From positions 83,125 to 147,124 of the IMG/VR virus record IMGVR_UViG_3300042502_001233: a stretch of DNA of 64,000 bases. One strand, given 5' to 3'. The notes below the pieces were generated by a model that was not told where the DNA came from, made no database searches, and worked only from the letters and a program-made list of their open reading frames with translations. The position numbers and the translations under genes were made by a program. How positions within the stretch are numbered: position 1 is the first letter of the stretch; each line of letters opens with the position of its first letter. Positions 1 to 6,627 of the stretch are shown here, piece by piece. The stretch is from a virus.

Positions 1-66
1 ACCTAACTTTTTAATGATTTCATTTTTGTTAAATTGTATATTAACCTTAGTATCAGCTCTAACGCA
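1..66 (-). other. N-terminal start of an intein in the SbcC P-loop
   Basis: The codon at 66-64 is Cys165. It follows GGK of the Walker A motif, and the next residues are VRADTKVNIQFNKNE. Cys1 followed by a D-T-K-V segment is the usual intein block A pattern. Insertion before the P-loop Ser/Thr is a known intein site in ATPases. Only 22 residues are visible, so it is not known whether this intein is contiguous, split or contains an endonuclease. Confidence 0.72.
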
Positions 67-558
67 TTTACCACCTTGGTTAGCTGGAATAGAGTTAACG
101 ATAGTTAATCCATTTAAACGGCTAAAAGGTACGTAATTCTGTTCGCCAAAAGATAAGAAGTTATCAATCATAATCCATTTGATGGCCCATGATTTATGTT
201 GAATATTGTTTAGGTCAATATTTAGTTCACCGTTAACTCTTTCATCTAATGCAAGTATTCTTTTAAAATCAACATTTTTGTTATCTCTTTCAATAAGCTC
301 TTTCATAAGGGCTCTTTGATAACTTATGTCCATAATGTTTTCAATACCAGCACCTGTAATCTCAACCATATCGCCTTTGTCAGTTTTTCTGACTGGACGA
401 TAGATTACGTTGATATTGTTTTTGTTAACCCCGTACTTAGTAGCAAAGTAAGTTTTGATTCTATTCTTTGCTTCACGACTATAGTTGTGTGGTTGGTCTG
501 ACCATTCTACCTTAACTTTAGAATTTGGAGATAAAATTTTCATTTCGTTTTTCATCAT
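1..558 (-). CDS. sbcC: SbcC/gp46-like recombination nuclease ATPase, N-terminal part, interrupted by an intein (partial)
   Basis: The frame opens at a double ATG (558) and stays open for 186 codons to the window edge, so the 3' part lies outside. Residues 128-164 look like the start of an SMC/Rad50-type ATPase, with a DNFLSFGE segment leading to a P-loop that reads PANQGGK. Where Ser or Thr should follow the P-loop lysine, the sequence turns into CVRADTKVNI, which resembles the first block of an intein. About 120 residues precede the ATPase segment, a longer N-terminus than in T4 gp46. SbcC/gp46 works with SbcD/gp47 as a recombination nuclease, and an SbcD gene in two pieces lies nearby on the same strand. 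The gp46 assignment rests on the P-loop segment and this neighbourhood. A host-type promoter lies just upstream. Confidence 0.75.
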   Translation of the reverse strand, partial: MMKNEMKILSPNSKVKVEWSDQPHNYSREAKNRIKTYFATKYGVNKNNINVIYRPVRKTDKGDMVEITGAGIENIMDISYQRALMKELIERDNKNVDFKRILALDERVNGELNIDLNNIQHKSWAIKWIMIDNFLSFGEQNYVPFSRLNGLTIVNSIPANQGGKCVRADTKVNIQFNKNEIIKKLG

Positions 559-572
559 ATTTTTTTTTATAA

Positions 573-603
573 CAAATATACGAAATATTTATTAAAAATA
601 CAA
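573..603 (-). promoter_or_regulatory. Host-type (Bacteroidota) promoter for the SbcC gene
   Basis: On the minus strand this reads TTG, 20 bases, TATATTTG, matching the Bacteroidota -33/-7 promoter (TTG and TAnnTTTG). It ends 14 bases before the ATG at 558. The same layout with 19-20 bases of spacing recurs upstream of several other genes in the window. Confidence 0.7.
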
Positions 604-629
604 TTAAAATCGTATTTTTTAATAAAACT

Positions 630-639
630 AGATATTTAT
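630..639 (+). promoter_or_regulatory. AGATATTTAT element, plus-strand copy (putative phage late promoter)
   Basis: AGATATTTAT is followed by AAATAAAAAC, and the ATG of the small RHH gene lies 17 bases beyond. It is the only exact plus-strand copy noticed, and it fits the direction of the RHH/HNH pair. The overlapping TATAAATA equals the T4 late promoter consensus. Confidence 0.5.
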
Positions 640-655
640 AAATAAAAACATTATT

Positions 656-826
656 ATGAGAAAAAAACTAAATGAATCAGATAAAAAAGTAAAATTAACC
701 ACGACAATAAACCCTAAGCTATATAATATTATATATAATAGAGAAACAAACTTATCAAAATATATTGAAAAATTAGTTTATAATGATTTAATTAAAAATA
801 ACGAAATTGAAACTTTTTATTTATAA
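656..826 (+). CDS. Small ribbon-helix-helix-like DNA-binding protein
   Basis: A 56-codon gene running from ATG 656 to TAA 824-826. Residues 11-50 (VKLTTTINPKLYNII, then NLSKYIEKLVYNDLI) have the RHH layout: a short beta strand with alternating polar residues, a helix, a turn and a second helix, as in Arc, CopG and many antitoxins. Its stop overlaps the start of the HNH endonuclease gene as TAATG, so the two are probably co-translated. Both are on the plus strand, against the surrounding genes. An AGATATTTAT element lies 17 bases upstream. A role as repressor of the pair is inferred. It could also be an antitoxin-like remnant. Confidence 0.65.
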   Translation: MRKKLNESDKKVKLTTTINPKLYNIIYNRETNLSKYIEKLVYNDLIKNNEIETFYL

Positions 827-1338
827 TGGGGAAACCAAATCTATATAATACATACGAAGAACGATTGGAAGCTAGGAGAGAAACGGTAAGAGCTTATTAT
901 CAAAGAAATAAAGAAAAATGTGCTGAACGTAAAAAAATTTACAATCAAAAAAATAAAGTTGAATTGCAAAAGAAAAGAAACGAATATAGAAAAAAAAGAA
1001 AAGAAACTGATGAACTATATAAACTAACAAATTCAATTAGACGTAATATAAATAACGCATTTAAACGAAATGGGTATAATAAAACATCTAAAACATTTGA
1101 GTTATTATCTTGTTCTTTTGAAGAATTCAAAACATATCTTGAATCATCGTGGGAATCATGGATGAACTGGGATAATTATGGGTTATATAATGGAAAACCA
1201 AATTATGGTTGGGATATTGACCATATTATACCATCTTCTAGTGCAATGACAGAAGAGGAATTAATTAAATTAAACCATTTTACTAACCTACAACCACTTT
1301 GTAGTTATATTAATAGAAACATAAAAAGGGATTATTAA
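826..1338 (+). CDS. Free-standing HNH homing-type endonuclease
   Basis: 170 residues. The first 60 are very basic (runs such as RKKRKETDE) and probably helical, fitting DNA binding. The C-terminal half holds the HNH core: GWDIDHIIPSSSA near residues 128-140, then LNHFTNLQPLCSYINRNIK, giving the D-H, N and late-N pattern of HNH nucleases. It closely resembles a second gene in the window (7861-8466), which shares SCSFEEFKT and WDIDHIIP. Such free-standing nucleases cut related genomes lacking the insertion and spread by repair. It lies on the plus strand between the two partners of the SbcCD complex, behind an RHH gene whose stop overlaps its start. Confidence 0.85.
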   Translation: MGKPNLYNTYEERLEARRETVRAYYQRNKEKCAERKKIYNQKNKVELQKKRNEYRKKRKETDELYKLTNSIRRNINNAFKRNGYNKTSKTFELLSCSFEEFKTYLESSWESWMNWDNYGLYNGKPNYGWDIDHIIPSSSAMTEEELIKLNHFTNLQPLCSYINRNIKRDY

Positions 1339-1395
1339 GTTTATACCCAATATACTTTGATTTTAGAGTACTGTGAAATTAATTGTGTGTCTGTA

Positions 1396-1800
1396 TTACT
1401 CACCATATAAATCTTTTTTCTTTTTATTTTTTTCTTGTTCTAATTCTATTTTTAGTTTCTTGTGTTCGATTTCAAGGTCACCCAACTCTTTTAATGCTTT
1501 GTCTTTAGCCTCAGAAGCTAATTTACCGTTTTTGTTTAGTTTATCAATTTCTTTTGTTAGTTTTTGCATTTCTTTGTTGTCGGAAATAAAAACTTCTTTT
1601 TCAACCGTTACTTCCACAATCTTTTCAACCTCTACAATCTTTTCAACAATTTTTTCTTTTTGTTCAAAAGGTGTAGAACCAAACTTTGTAGCTGTAAAAC
1701 CTTGTTTTAAACACTTGGTAATAAACTCATCAATATTGGTTATGTTGTTGGCTCTACAGTAATCCCAGATTTCATCTTTAAGTTCTTTATTCACCTCCAT
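1396..1800 (-). CDS. Coiled-coil protein of unknown function
   Basis: 134 residues. The N-terminal 45 residues are a compact segment (NIDEFITKCLKQGFTATKFG). A short repeat follows, KIVEKIVEVEKIVEV, with Ile/Val and Glu/Lys alternating. The last 60 residues are charged heptad-like sequence rich in Lys, Glu and Leu, probably a coiled coil. The start overlaps the end of the 76-residue gene by 14 bases, so it belongs to the SbcD operon. I do not recognise the family. The position between sbcD and sbcC pieces suggests, but does not prove, a link to recombination. The HNH gene converges on it from the other side with no clear terminator between. Confidence 0.6.
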   Translation of the reverse strand: MEVNKELKDEIWDYCRANNITNIDEFITKCLKQGFTATKFGSTPFEQKEKIVEKIVEVEKIVEVTVEKEVFISDNKEMQKLTKEIDKLNKNGKLASEAKDKALKELGDLEIEHKKLKIELEQEKNKKKKDLYGE

Positions 1801-2017
1801 CTAACAAGCGTGTTACGTCTTCTTGCGTTTGGTGGAACAAACATATCTCTTGTGAGTGTTGGTCCACATATAGCGCTATAATTGGTTTGTCTACACGATA
1901 AATCATACTATCGTTATCACTAGGGTCTAAATACCCAACTTCTCCGTTCACAACTGACCATTCACCCATTTCCTCTGGTAATCCGTTAATGAACCCTTTT
2001 AGTTCGTTTAATGTCAT
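1787..2017 (-). CDS. Small acidic protein of unknown function
   Basis: 76 residues, beginning MTLNELKGFINGLPEEMGEW. It is acidic, with no cysteine cluster, signal peptide or membrane segment. Its ATG overlaps the stop of the SbcD C-terminal piece as TAATG, and its 3' end overlaps the next gene by 14 bases, so it is translated inside the same tightly packed operon. The MTLNELKGFINGLPE start is of a kind seen in small proteins of large phages that I cannot assign. No function is proposed. Confidence 0.6.
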   Translation of the reverse strand: MTLNELKGFINGLPEEMGEWSVVNGEVGYLDPSDNDSMIYRVDKPIIALYVDQHSQEICLFHQTQEDVTRLLDGGE

Positions 2018-2247
2018 TATAAATTTGTTATTACCTCTGTCCCGTTTTCGAGGTCTTCAAGGGATTTTATTTTAAATTGATAGTATGGTGATTTGTTATC
2101 AACATCGTGCTCTGTAAAGCTCTTAGAATCCAAATCCCACAATAAAAACCCATGTTTGGTTACATTCTCACCAAAGTTTTGTTGGATAAGACTAGAAGGC
2201 ATAACAACTGGTATTATTTTTTTAATTTTAATTTTCTTTTTTTCCAT
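2017..2247 (-). CDS. sbcD: SbcD/gp47 recombination nuclease, C-terminal piece
   Basis: The product contains PVVMPSSLIQQNFGE and then KHGFLLWDLD. This is the segment that in Mre11/SbcD proteins directly follows the last metal-binding motif and leads into the capping domain. That motif is at the end of the separate gene at 3197-3877. I chose ATG 2247 because its leader is A-rich; an in-frame ATG at 2274 would add nine residues. The chosen start gives a very basic N-terminus, MEKKKIKIKKI, fused directly to the conserved part. The start overlaps the 3' end of the endonuclease gene by 20 bases. Together the pieces are about as long as T4 gp47. No intein motif is visible at its N-terminus. Confidence 0.8.
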   Translation of the reverse strand: MEKKKIKIKKIIPVVMPSSLIQQNFGENVTKHGFLLWDLDSKSFTEHDVDNKSPYYQFKIKSLEDLENGTEVITNL

Positions 2248-3157
2248 ATTCTTTAATTTTATTAAATAAAACATACTTAAAATTTTTCTTTTTGATATCC
2301 GACTCCCAAAACCTAACCAAATTATAAGATTTGTCTTTAGCTAATTTATTTTTAAATTTATCATTTTCGACATTTATTTGTTGTGTTTCAGTTAATATAT
2401 CACTTTCATTATATTTTATTGGATTAACATGCCAATAATCACCATCAGCTTCTATTAACAAATTAAAATCGATTAGATAAAAATCATAAGTTTTAAATTT
2501 ATTTTCGTCATAATAAACATCATATTGTGTTTCAAATTTAACATTATTATCCATTAATAACTTACCAATTTTAACTTCAATACCGCTTTTTTTCATTTTT
2601 TTTAACCCATCTCTCATTAATTCAAATGACGTTTTACCGTATTTTTCTAAACATATGTTTTCCCTATTTTTTATTTGTTTTTCTAAAGTCAATATACATT
2701 CAACACCATATCGTTTTAAATTACTATTAATTCTTTTGTTATTAGATGTTTCATTAGTCCCCATCCAAAAACCATTATCCTCAAAGAATTTTTCTTGACC
2801 AATTTTTACTTTTTCTTTATGTTCTTCGGTTTCCCATAATTTTTTAACCCTTTCAGAATTCCATTTTTTCCATTCATCAGTATGTTTAATGTTATAAGCT
2901 GGGTTACCTTCTTTAAGATAAAGTTCTTTTTGGTGAGAATCTTTACAAACTCTAGAACAGTATTTTTTACCATTATCTATTTTATTTGGTAATACTTCAA
3001 ACTCTTTATCACATAATAAACAATTAATTTTAACTCTATCAACTTTTAACTTTTTATATCCAATATGTTGACATTCTATTGAACAATAAACTTTATTTTT
3101 AGTTTCTTTTTGACAATTTTTACAGTTATTCATTTCTCTAAATTTTTGTTGTATCAT
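2228..3157 (-). CDS. Vsr-like homing endonuclease with zinc knuckles, inserted in the SbcD gene
   Basis: 309 residues. The N-terminus carries two cysteine clusters, C12xxC15 with C25x3C29, and C46xxC49 with C67x3C71, which look like treble-clef zinc sites for DNA binding. The middle (residues 75-190) is basic and resembles nuclease-associated modular DNA-binding repeats. The C-terminus has a Vsr/PD-(D/E)XK-type core: KTYDFYLIDFNLLIEADGDYWH near residues 225-245, then a basic helix and LVRFWESDI. It sits exactly between the two coding pieces of SbcD and overlaps the downstream one by 20 bases. It is read as a free-standing homing nuclease whose insertion split the gene, as mobE split nrdA in Aeromonas phage Aeh1. 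Confidence 0.8.
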   Translation of the reverse strand: MIQQKFREMNNCKNCQKETKNKVYCSIECQHIGYKKLKVDRVKINCLLCDKEFEVLPNKIDNGKKYCSRVCKDSHQKELYLKEGNPAYNIKHTDEWKKWNSERVKKLWETEEHKEKVKIGQEKFFEDNGFWMGTNETSNNKRINSNLKRYGVECILTLEKQIKNRENICLEKYGKTSFELMRDGLKKMKKSGIEVKIGKLLMDNNVKFETQYDVYYDENKFKTYDFYLIDFNLLIEADGDYWHVNPIKYNESDILTETQQINVENDKFKNKLAKDKSYNLVRFWESDIKKKNFKYVLFNKIKEYGKKEN

Positions 3158-3196
3158 TATTTATTAATAAATACAACAACAAAACTAAAAAGATAA

Positions 3197-3877
3197 TTAT
3201 TCATCTAAAACCCACCCAATTTTTTCATATTCATATAATTCTTCTTCATATATTTCTTTAGTTTCCTTAAAAATTAAAACACCTCTTTTATGGATATCAC
3301 CGCACATAACCATGTCACAACCTTTAAATATATCTAAATTATAACCATGTTCTATTTCGTAACCAATATCTGTAGTTGAACCAACTAATGGACCATGAAA
3401 TAAACCTATATACGTTTTATCTTCACCAAACTGTACTCTAGCTGCTTCAATATCTGGCCTTGAATTACCTTCAAAAATTGAATATACACACCAAACAACG
3501 TTGTCATCCAAATAACATTTAGATTCTTTGAAATAGTTTATTTCTTTGTCTGGAAGGAATTGTACCATTGGTGTGATTGAATCCATACGGTCTTTGTTAT
3601 TCTCTAACAAATCGTGGTTTCCAGCTATCATAACCACTGGGGCTATTTCTTCTAGTTTTCTAAGAAACCACGTACCAAGCAATAATTGCTCGTTTGAAAT
3701 CACAATCTTTTGGTGAACCAAGTCACCAGCCACTACGATTCTAATTTCTTCTCTTTTGTAGTCAACCAATAAATCGGTTAAATCTGCCATAAGCGTTTTA
3801 AACACATCCAAGTACTCATCGTGCATTCGAAAAGTTCTTATGTGTATATCAGCTAAGTGAACTATCTTCTTTATCAT
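3197..3877 (-). CDS. sbcD: SbcD/gp47 recombination nuclease, N-terminal catalytic piece
   Basis: 226 residues with all metallophosphoesterase motifs of Mre11/SbcD in order: LADIHI (residues 8-13), VVAGDLVHQ, MIAGNHDL, LFHGPL and MCGDIHKR (about 191-198). The family continues from here into a conserved P-x-x-x-PSSLIQQNFGE segment, but this product ends 28 residues after GDIHKR with an unusual acidic tail, KEIYEEELYEYEKIGWVLDE. The missing segment is encoded downstream at 2017-2247, beyond an endonuclease gene. SbcD with SbcC/gp46 forms a nuclease that processes DNA ends for recombination-dependent replication. The tail has no intein signature, so reassembly, if it occurs, is probably non-covalent. 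The start overlaps the upstream small gene by 29 bases. Confidence 0.88.
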   Translation of the reverse strand: MIKKIVHLADIHIRTFRMHDEYLDVFKTLMADLTDLLVDYKREEIRIVVAGDLVHQKIVISNEQLLLGTWFLRKLEEIAPVVMIAGNHDLLENNKDRMDSITPMVQFLPDKEINYFKESKCYLDDNVVWCVYSIFEGNSRPDIEAARVQFGEDKTYIGLFHGPLVGSTTDIGYEIEHGYNLDIFKGCDMVMCGDIHKRGVLIFKETKEIYEEELYEYEKIGWVLDE

Positions 3878-4124
3878 TTTCTTCGTTGTATTTGTTTAAT
3901 TTATAAGTGTATTTATCCATAATACCTATTCTATCTAATAATTCTTCTCTATCCATTAATAAAATAGATGCGATGCTTTCATGTAATAAAGCTACAGCGA
4001 TAGCTTTGTCTGTACCATGTTTAATCTCATGAAGCAACGCTTCATGAAATTCATAATAACCATTATGAACTATTTTGTATAATTGTTCGTCGTTAAACGG
4101 TTCGTATAAACTTCTATTATACAT
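3849..4124 (-). CDS. Small protein of unknown function upstream of SbcD
   Basis: 91 residues, probably mostly helical (HEALLHEIKHGTDKAIAVAL, then HESIASILLMDREELLDRIG), ending in a charged tail. It overlaps the preceding nuclease gene by 8 bases and the SbcD piece by 29 bases, which implies translational coupling in one operon. There is no signal peptide, metal motif or membrane segment. I do not recognise the family. The tight packing in a recombination operon suggests an accessory role, by context only. Confidence 0.6.
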   Translation of the reverse strand: MYNRSLYEPFNDEQLYKIVHNGYYEFHEALLHEIKHGTDKAIAVALLHESIASILLMDREELLDRIGIMDKYTYKLNKYNEENDKEDSSLS

Positions 4125-4899
4125 TTTTCATAAGATTATAGTGGTGCATCTCAATAAGTTTTTTGGCCTCATGTTTAAGATACATTATTTGTATTTTTTG
4201 AAATGTCATCGTTGTTTTATCCCAATACCCAATACATATTTGTCTACATTTTCTGTGTGGAAATTCTAACTCATACATGTAAGCATATACACTCAACTGC
4301 AATGTATAAATTGACCATTGACATGCTTGTAAGTGGTCAAATGGTTTAAACAATGTTTCGTTTCCGAATGGGTTAAAGAAGTTGAATTCTCTGTTTGTTT
4401 TCCAATCCCAAACATCAAAAAAAGTGTCATCTATGTCAATAACTAAATCTGACATACCAGCCAACTCATATTGTTCAGCAAACATAATACGTTCTGGCCA
4501 CATTGCAATACCTTCATCTATTTTTAGAGCTTCAAACCCGTCAATAACTTTCTTTTCAAATTGTCCATCTTCATCATCTTTTGGGAAATACCATTTGTTG
4601 GCTAACAAATAACGTTCTACAATGTCGTGAACTTTGGTACCATATATATTGGCTTCGTCGTTAAGCATTTGCCAATAATCTAATATTTGTTGTTGGTTTA
4701 AACCTATATAACGTTCTTGTTTGACTGTGTCTAATTGATTGACAATAGCGGCCGATACAGCCTCAGCGTCAAAGTGTGGTTCGATTGATGTAAGTGTAGT
4801 AGTAACCGACTTGTAAATTTTACCAGTGGTCCTATGATGATATTTGTGTTCTATCGGTTCCAGATATACTGGACCTTCCCATAATTTTGCTTTACTCAT
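4117..4899 (-). CDS. PD-(D/E)XK (RecB/Cas4-type) nuclease
   Basis: 260 residues. Residues 85-95 (GTKVHDIVERYL) match the motif I helix of RecB-type nucleases. LAGMSDLVIDIDDTFFDVWDWKT (about 147-170) supplies the catalytic Asp and the D-x-K pair. Further on, HLQACQWSIYTLQLSVYAYM matches the Q-x6-Y motif that typifies RecB/Cas4/AddB nucleases. The iron-sulfur cysteines of Cas4 are absent. It probably trims DNA ends in phage recombination or replication, in keeping with SbcCD downstream and primase upstream. A host-type promoter lies 19 bases upstream of the ATG, so this gene starts an operon that runs through sbcD. Confidence 0.82.
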   Translation of the reverse strand: MSKAKLWEGPVYLEPIEHKYHHRTTGKIYKSVTTTLTSIEPHFDAEAVSAAIVNQLDTVKQERYIGLNQQQILDYWQMLNDEANIYGTKVHDIVERYLLANKWYFPKDDEDGQFEKKVIDGFEALKIDEGIAMWPERIMFAEQYELAGMSDLVIDIDDTFFDVWDWKTNREFNFFNPFGNETLFKPFDHLQACQWSIYTLQLSVYAYMYELEFPHRKCRQICIGYWDKTTMTFQKIQIMYLKHEAKKLIEMHHYNLMKNV

Positions 4900-4917
4900 T
4901 TATAATATTTTTTAATA

Positions 4918-4948
4918 CAAATATACTACAAAATTGTTTATTTTGCAA
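4918..4948 (-). promoter_or_regulatory. Host-type (Bacteroidota) promoter for the nuclease-sbcD operon
   Basis: Minus strand: TTG, 20 bases, TATATTTG, placed 19 bases before the ATG at 4899. It matches the TTG/TAnnTTTG consensus of Bacteroidota, with the same spacing as the copies near 573 and 41235. Confidence 0.72.
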
Positions 4949-4972
4949 CTTTTATATGAATTATTTACTTGG

Positions 4973-5911
4973 TTAATCTTTAAGTTTATGCGCGGTTTTT
5001 AAAAGTTTAACAATACCTTGGTTACCTAGTCTTTCGTATATCTTAGATGGGTCAAAACCTTCTGGTGGTCTAACTATCCTAACTCTACCTTCCAAATCAT
5101 AATTATCCAACTGCCTATATAGGTTTTGAGCATCTTGATAAGCGTCATCATCCAACACAACAACAACAAAAGACTTGGCTTTTTCTTGTAATAAATCAAA
5201 TAATTTGTCAGAAACATATTTACCCAGTAGAGGTATTGAGTTCGGGGTTACTATATGGTCTGTGACACCTTCAACCAAATAGATTGTTGCGTCCCAATTA
5301 ACTCTACCTTCATTGAAAACTATCTCTTGTTTTTCAGCGTCTGGGTTTAAGTATTTTATTTTTGTATATTTTTTGTCAAACCATCTGGCCACAAAATAGT
5401 TTAAGTTGTCGTCAACATCAAATGATGGAACGACAACTCTATTGTAAAAGTCTCCTTTGATTGTGTATCCTATGTCAAAATCTTTGATTATTTTATCTGT
5501 AATACCACGTTGATATAAATAATCTTTGGCTATTTCTGATTTGTAGTCTTTAAATGTACAGTCAGCTAGTTTCTTATAACCCTCTGGTAGTTTTACAACA
5601 ACTTTCTTCTGTTCTCTGTCTTTAAACTCATCAGGTTTTAATAAGAAATAATCCGCTAAATTTTTTTTGGTACCGTATTTTTTGATTAGTTTTGAAATGG
5701 GTCCATGCATGTGGTTTGTATCGTGACAAACCCAACAGTTATAAACACCTTTGTCGTAATTAAGTTCTAGGTTTCCTTTTCCGTCACCGTTGACCAAACC
5801 TTTTTCAGCTGAACAAGCTGGACAATCAAAAGCGATTTGCCCAGTATCCTCATTATGCTTTCTAGGGTCACCTAAAAATGATTCGAATATGTCTACCAAA
5901 TATAAACTCAT
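4973..5911 (-). CDS. 61: DNA primase (T4 gp61 / DnaG type)
   Basis: 312 residues. The N-terminus has a zinc ribbon: DCPACSAEKG near residue 30 and YNCWVCHD near residue 58. The C-terminal part is a TOPRIM domain, with the catalytic Glu in YLVEGVTDHI (about 212-221) and the metal-binding acidic motif in VVVVLDDDAY (about 250). This zinc ribbon plus TOPRIM layout is that of phage primases that make RNA primers for the lagging strand in partnership with a gp41-type helicase, which is encoded at 35963-37396. A host-type promoter lies directly upstream, overlapping the 3' end of the resolvase gene. Length is close to T4 gp61 (342). Confidence 0.87.
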   Translation of the reverse strand: MSLYLVDIFESFLGDPRKHNEDTGQIAFDCPACSAEKGLVNGDGKGNLELNYDKGVYNCWVCHDTNHMHGPISKLIKKYGTKKNLADYFLLKPDEFKDREQKKVVVKLPEGYKKLADCTFKDYKSEIAKDYLYQRGITDKIIKDFDIGYTIKGDFYNRVVVPSFDVDDNLNYFVARWFDKKYTKIKYLNPDAEKQEIVFNEGRVNWDATIYLVEGVTDHIVTPNSIPLLGKYVSDKLFDLLQEKAKSFVVVVLDDDAYQDAQNLYRQLDNYDLEGRVRIVRPPEGFDPSKIYERLGNQGIVKLLKTAHKLKD

Positions 5912-5916
5912 TTGGC

Positions 5917-5946
5917 AAAGATACTACTTTTTTAGGAAACTTGCAA
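5917..5946 (-). promoter_or_regulatory. Host-type (Bacteroidota) promoter for primase
   Basis: Minus strand: TTG, 19 bases, TATCTTTG, ending only about six bases before the primase ATG. The -33 part lies inside the last codons of the resolvase gene. So short a leader would make the mRNA nearly leaderless. Confidence 0.62.
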
Positions 5947-6579
5947 ATTACGTTTATTAATATACGCTAAACCACAAACATAAGCATCTGAAGTATCGAA
6001 TGTTTCCTTTTTAAGTTTGTTGTTTTTGTCATAGAACCAAGTTACTTGTGGTTCCAATTCAGCGACTTTTTCCCAAAGAACATATTTCTTATCCACATCA
6101 AATGGATAAGCGCCAAACAACACAGGAGCGTTTTTAGCGATTTGTTTTTCATTTAGGTCTGTTCCATCCTTTTTCTTGGTACGAACCGCCATAAGGTCTG
6201 GAAATGCGTATTTACGTGCATCGTATGATGATATGAACTCTGGTACAATTCCAAGAGTATCGTAAACGGATTTTGAAATCATTCCGTTGAAACGTAAAAG
6301 GGTTGCGATAGTATAAACGTTATTAGATTGTAAAAGCGGTTCTTCAATGATTACATTGGTGATGCCGAAATCAGCATAGTTAGATAAGAATTCTTTTTCG
6401 AAAATTTCTACTTTTCTAAATAATTCTTCCATTTTGCTTTCTGGTTTTGGTTTAACCTTAGGGGATACGTGGTGTAACAATTTCAATTCAAGTTTGTCAC
6501 CCAAGTCTTGAAATAATGCAATACCGATGGTTGAAGTTGACACGTCTAAAGCTAATAAAAATTCTGGTTCTTTTTCCAT
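5932..6579 (-). CDS. RuvC-like Holliday junction resolvase (RNase H fold)
   Basis: 215 residues with the acidic motifs of RuvC-family nucleases: LDVSTSTIGIALF (residues 11-23) carrying the first Asp, NVIIEEPLLQ (about 94-103) with the catalytic Glu, and FDTSDAYVCGLAY near the C-terminus with the last Asp. Such enzymes cut four-way junctions and release branched replicative DNA before packaging. T4 uses the unrelated gp49, so a RuvC-type enzyme here is a replacement. It is followed closely by primase, whose promoter overlaps its 3' end. No host-type promoter was seen upstream, so it may be transcribed with the tail genes to its right. Confidence 0.82.
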   Translation of the reverse strand: MEKEPEFLLALDVSTSTIGIALFQDLGDKLELKLLHHVSPKVKPKPESKMEELFRKVEIFEKEFLSNYADFGITNVIIEEPLLQSNNVYTIATLLRFNGMISKSVYDTLGIVPEFISSYDARKYAFPDLMAVRTKKKDGTDLNEKQIAKNAPVLFGAYPFDVDKKYVLWEKVAELEPQVTWFYDKNNKLKKETFDTSDAYVCGLAYINKRNLQVS

Positions 6580-6627
6580 ATTAAATTTTTATTACTAATT
6601 TAGACGTGTTTTTCAAAAAATAAAGTG

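Noticed and set aside
630-639. AGATATTTAT as a ribosome binding site
   Set aside because: The distance to the start codon varies from 5 to about 60 bases and it has no complementarity to a 16S 3' end, so a promoter role fits better.
1373-1762. Plus-strand ORF of 129 codons
   Set aside because: It is the antisense of the coiled-coil gene at 1396-1800, has Phe/Ser-rich nonsense composition and no leader of its own.
2200-3300. Group I or II intron with an endonuclease ORF in sbcD
   Set aside because: Only about 15 bases separate the endonuclease stop from the conserved downstream sbcD sequence and about 40 lie on the other side, too little for a ribozyme core unless it overlaps the ORF. The C-piece also has its own ATG and leader. 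RNA splicing is not excluded but is less likely than genes-in-pieces.
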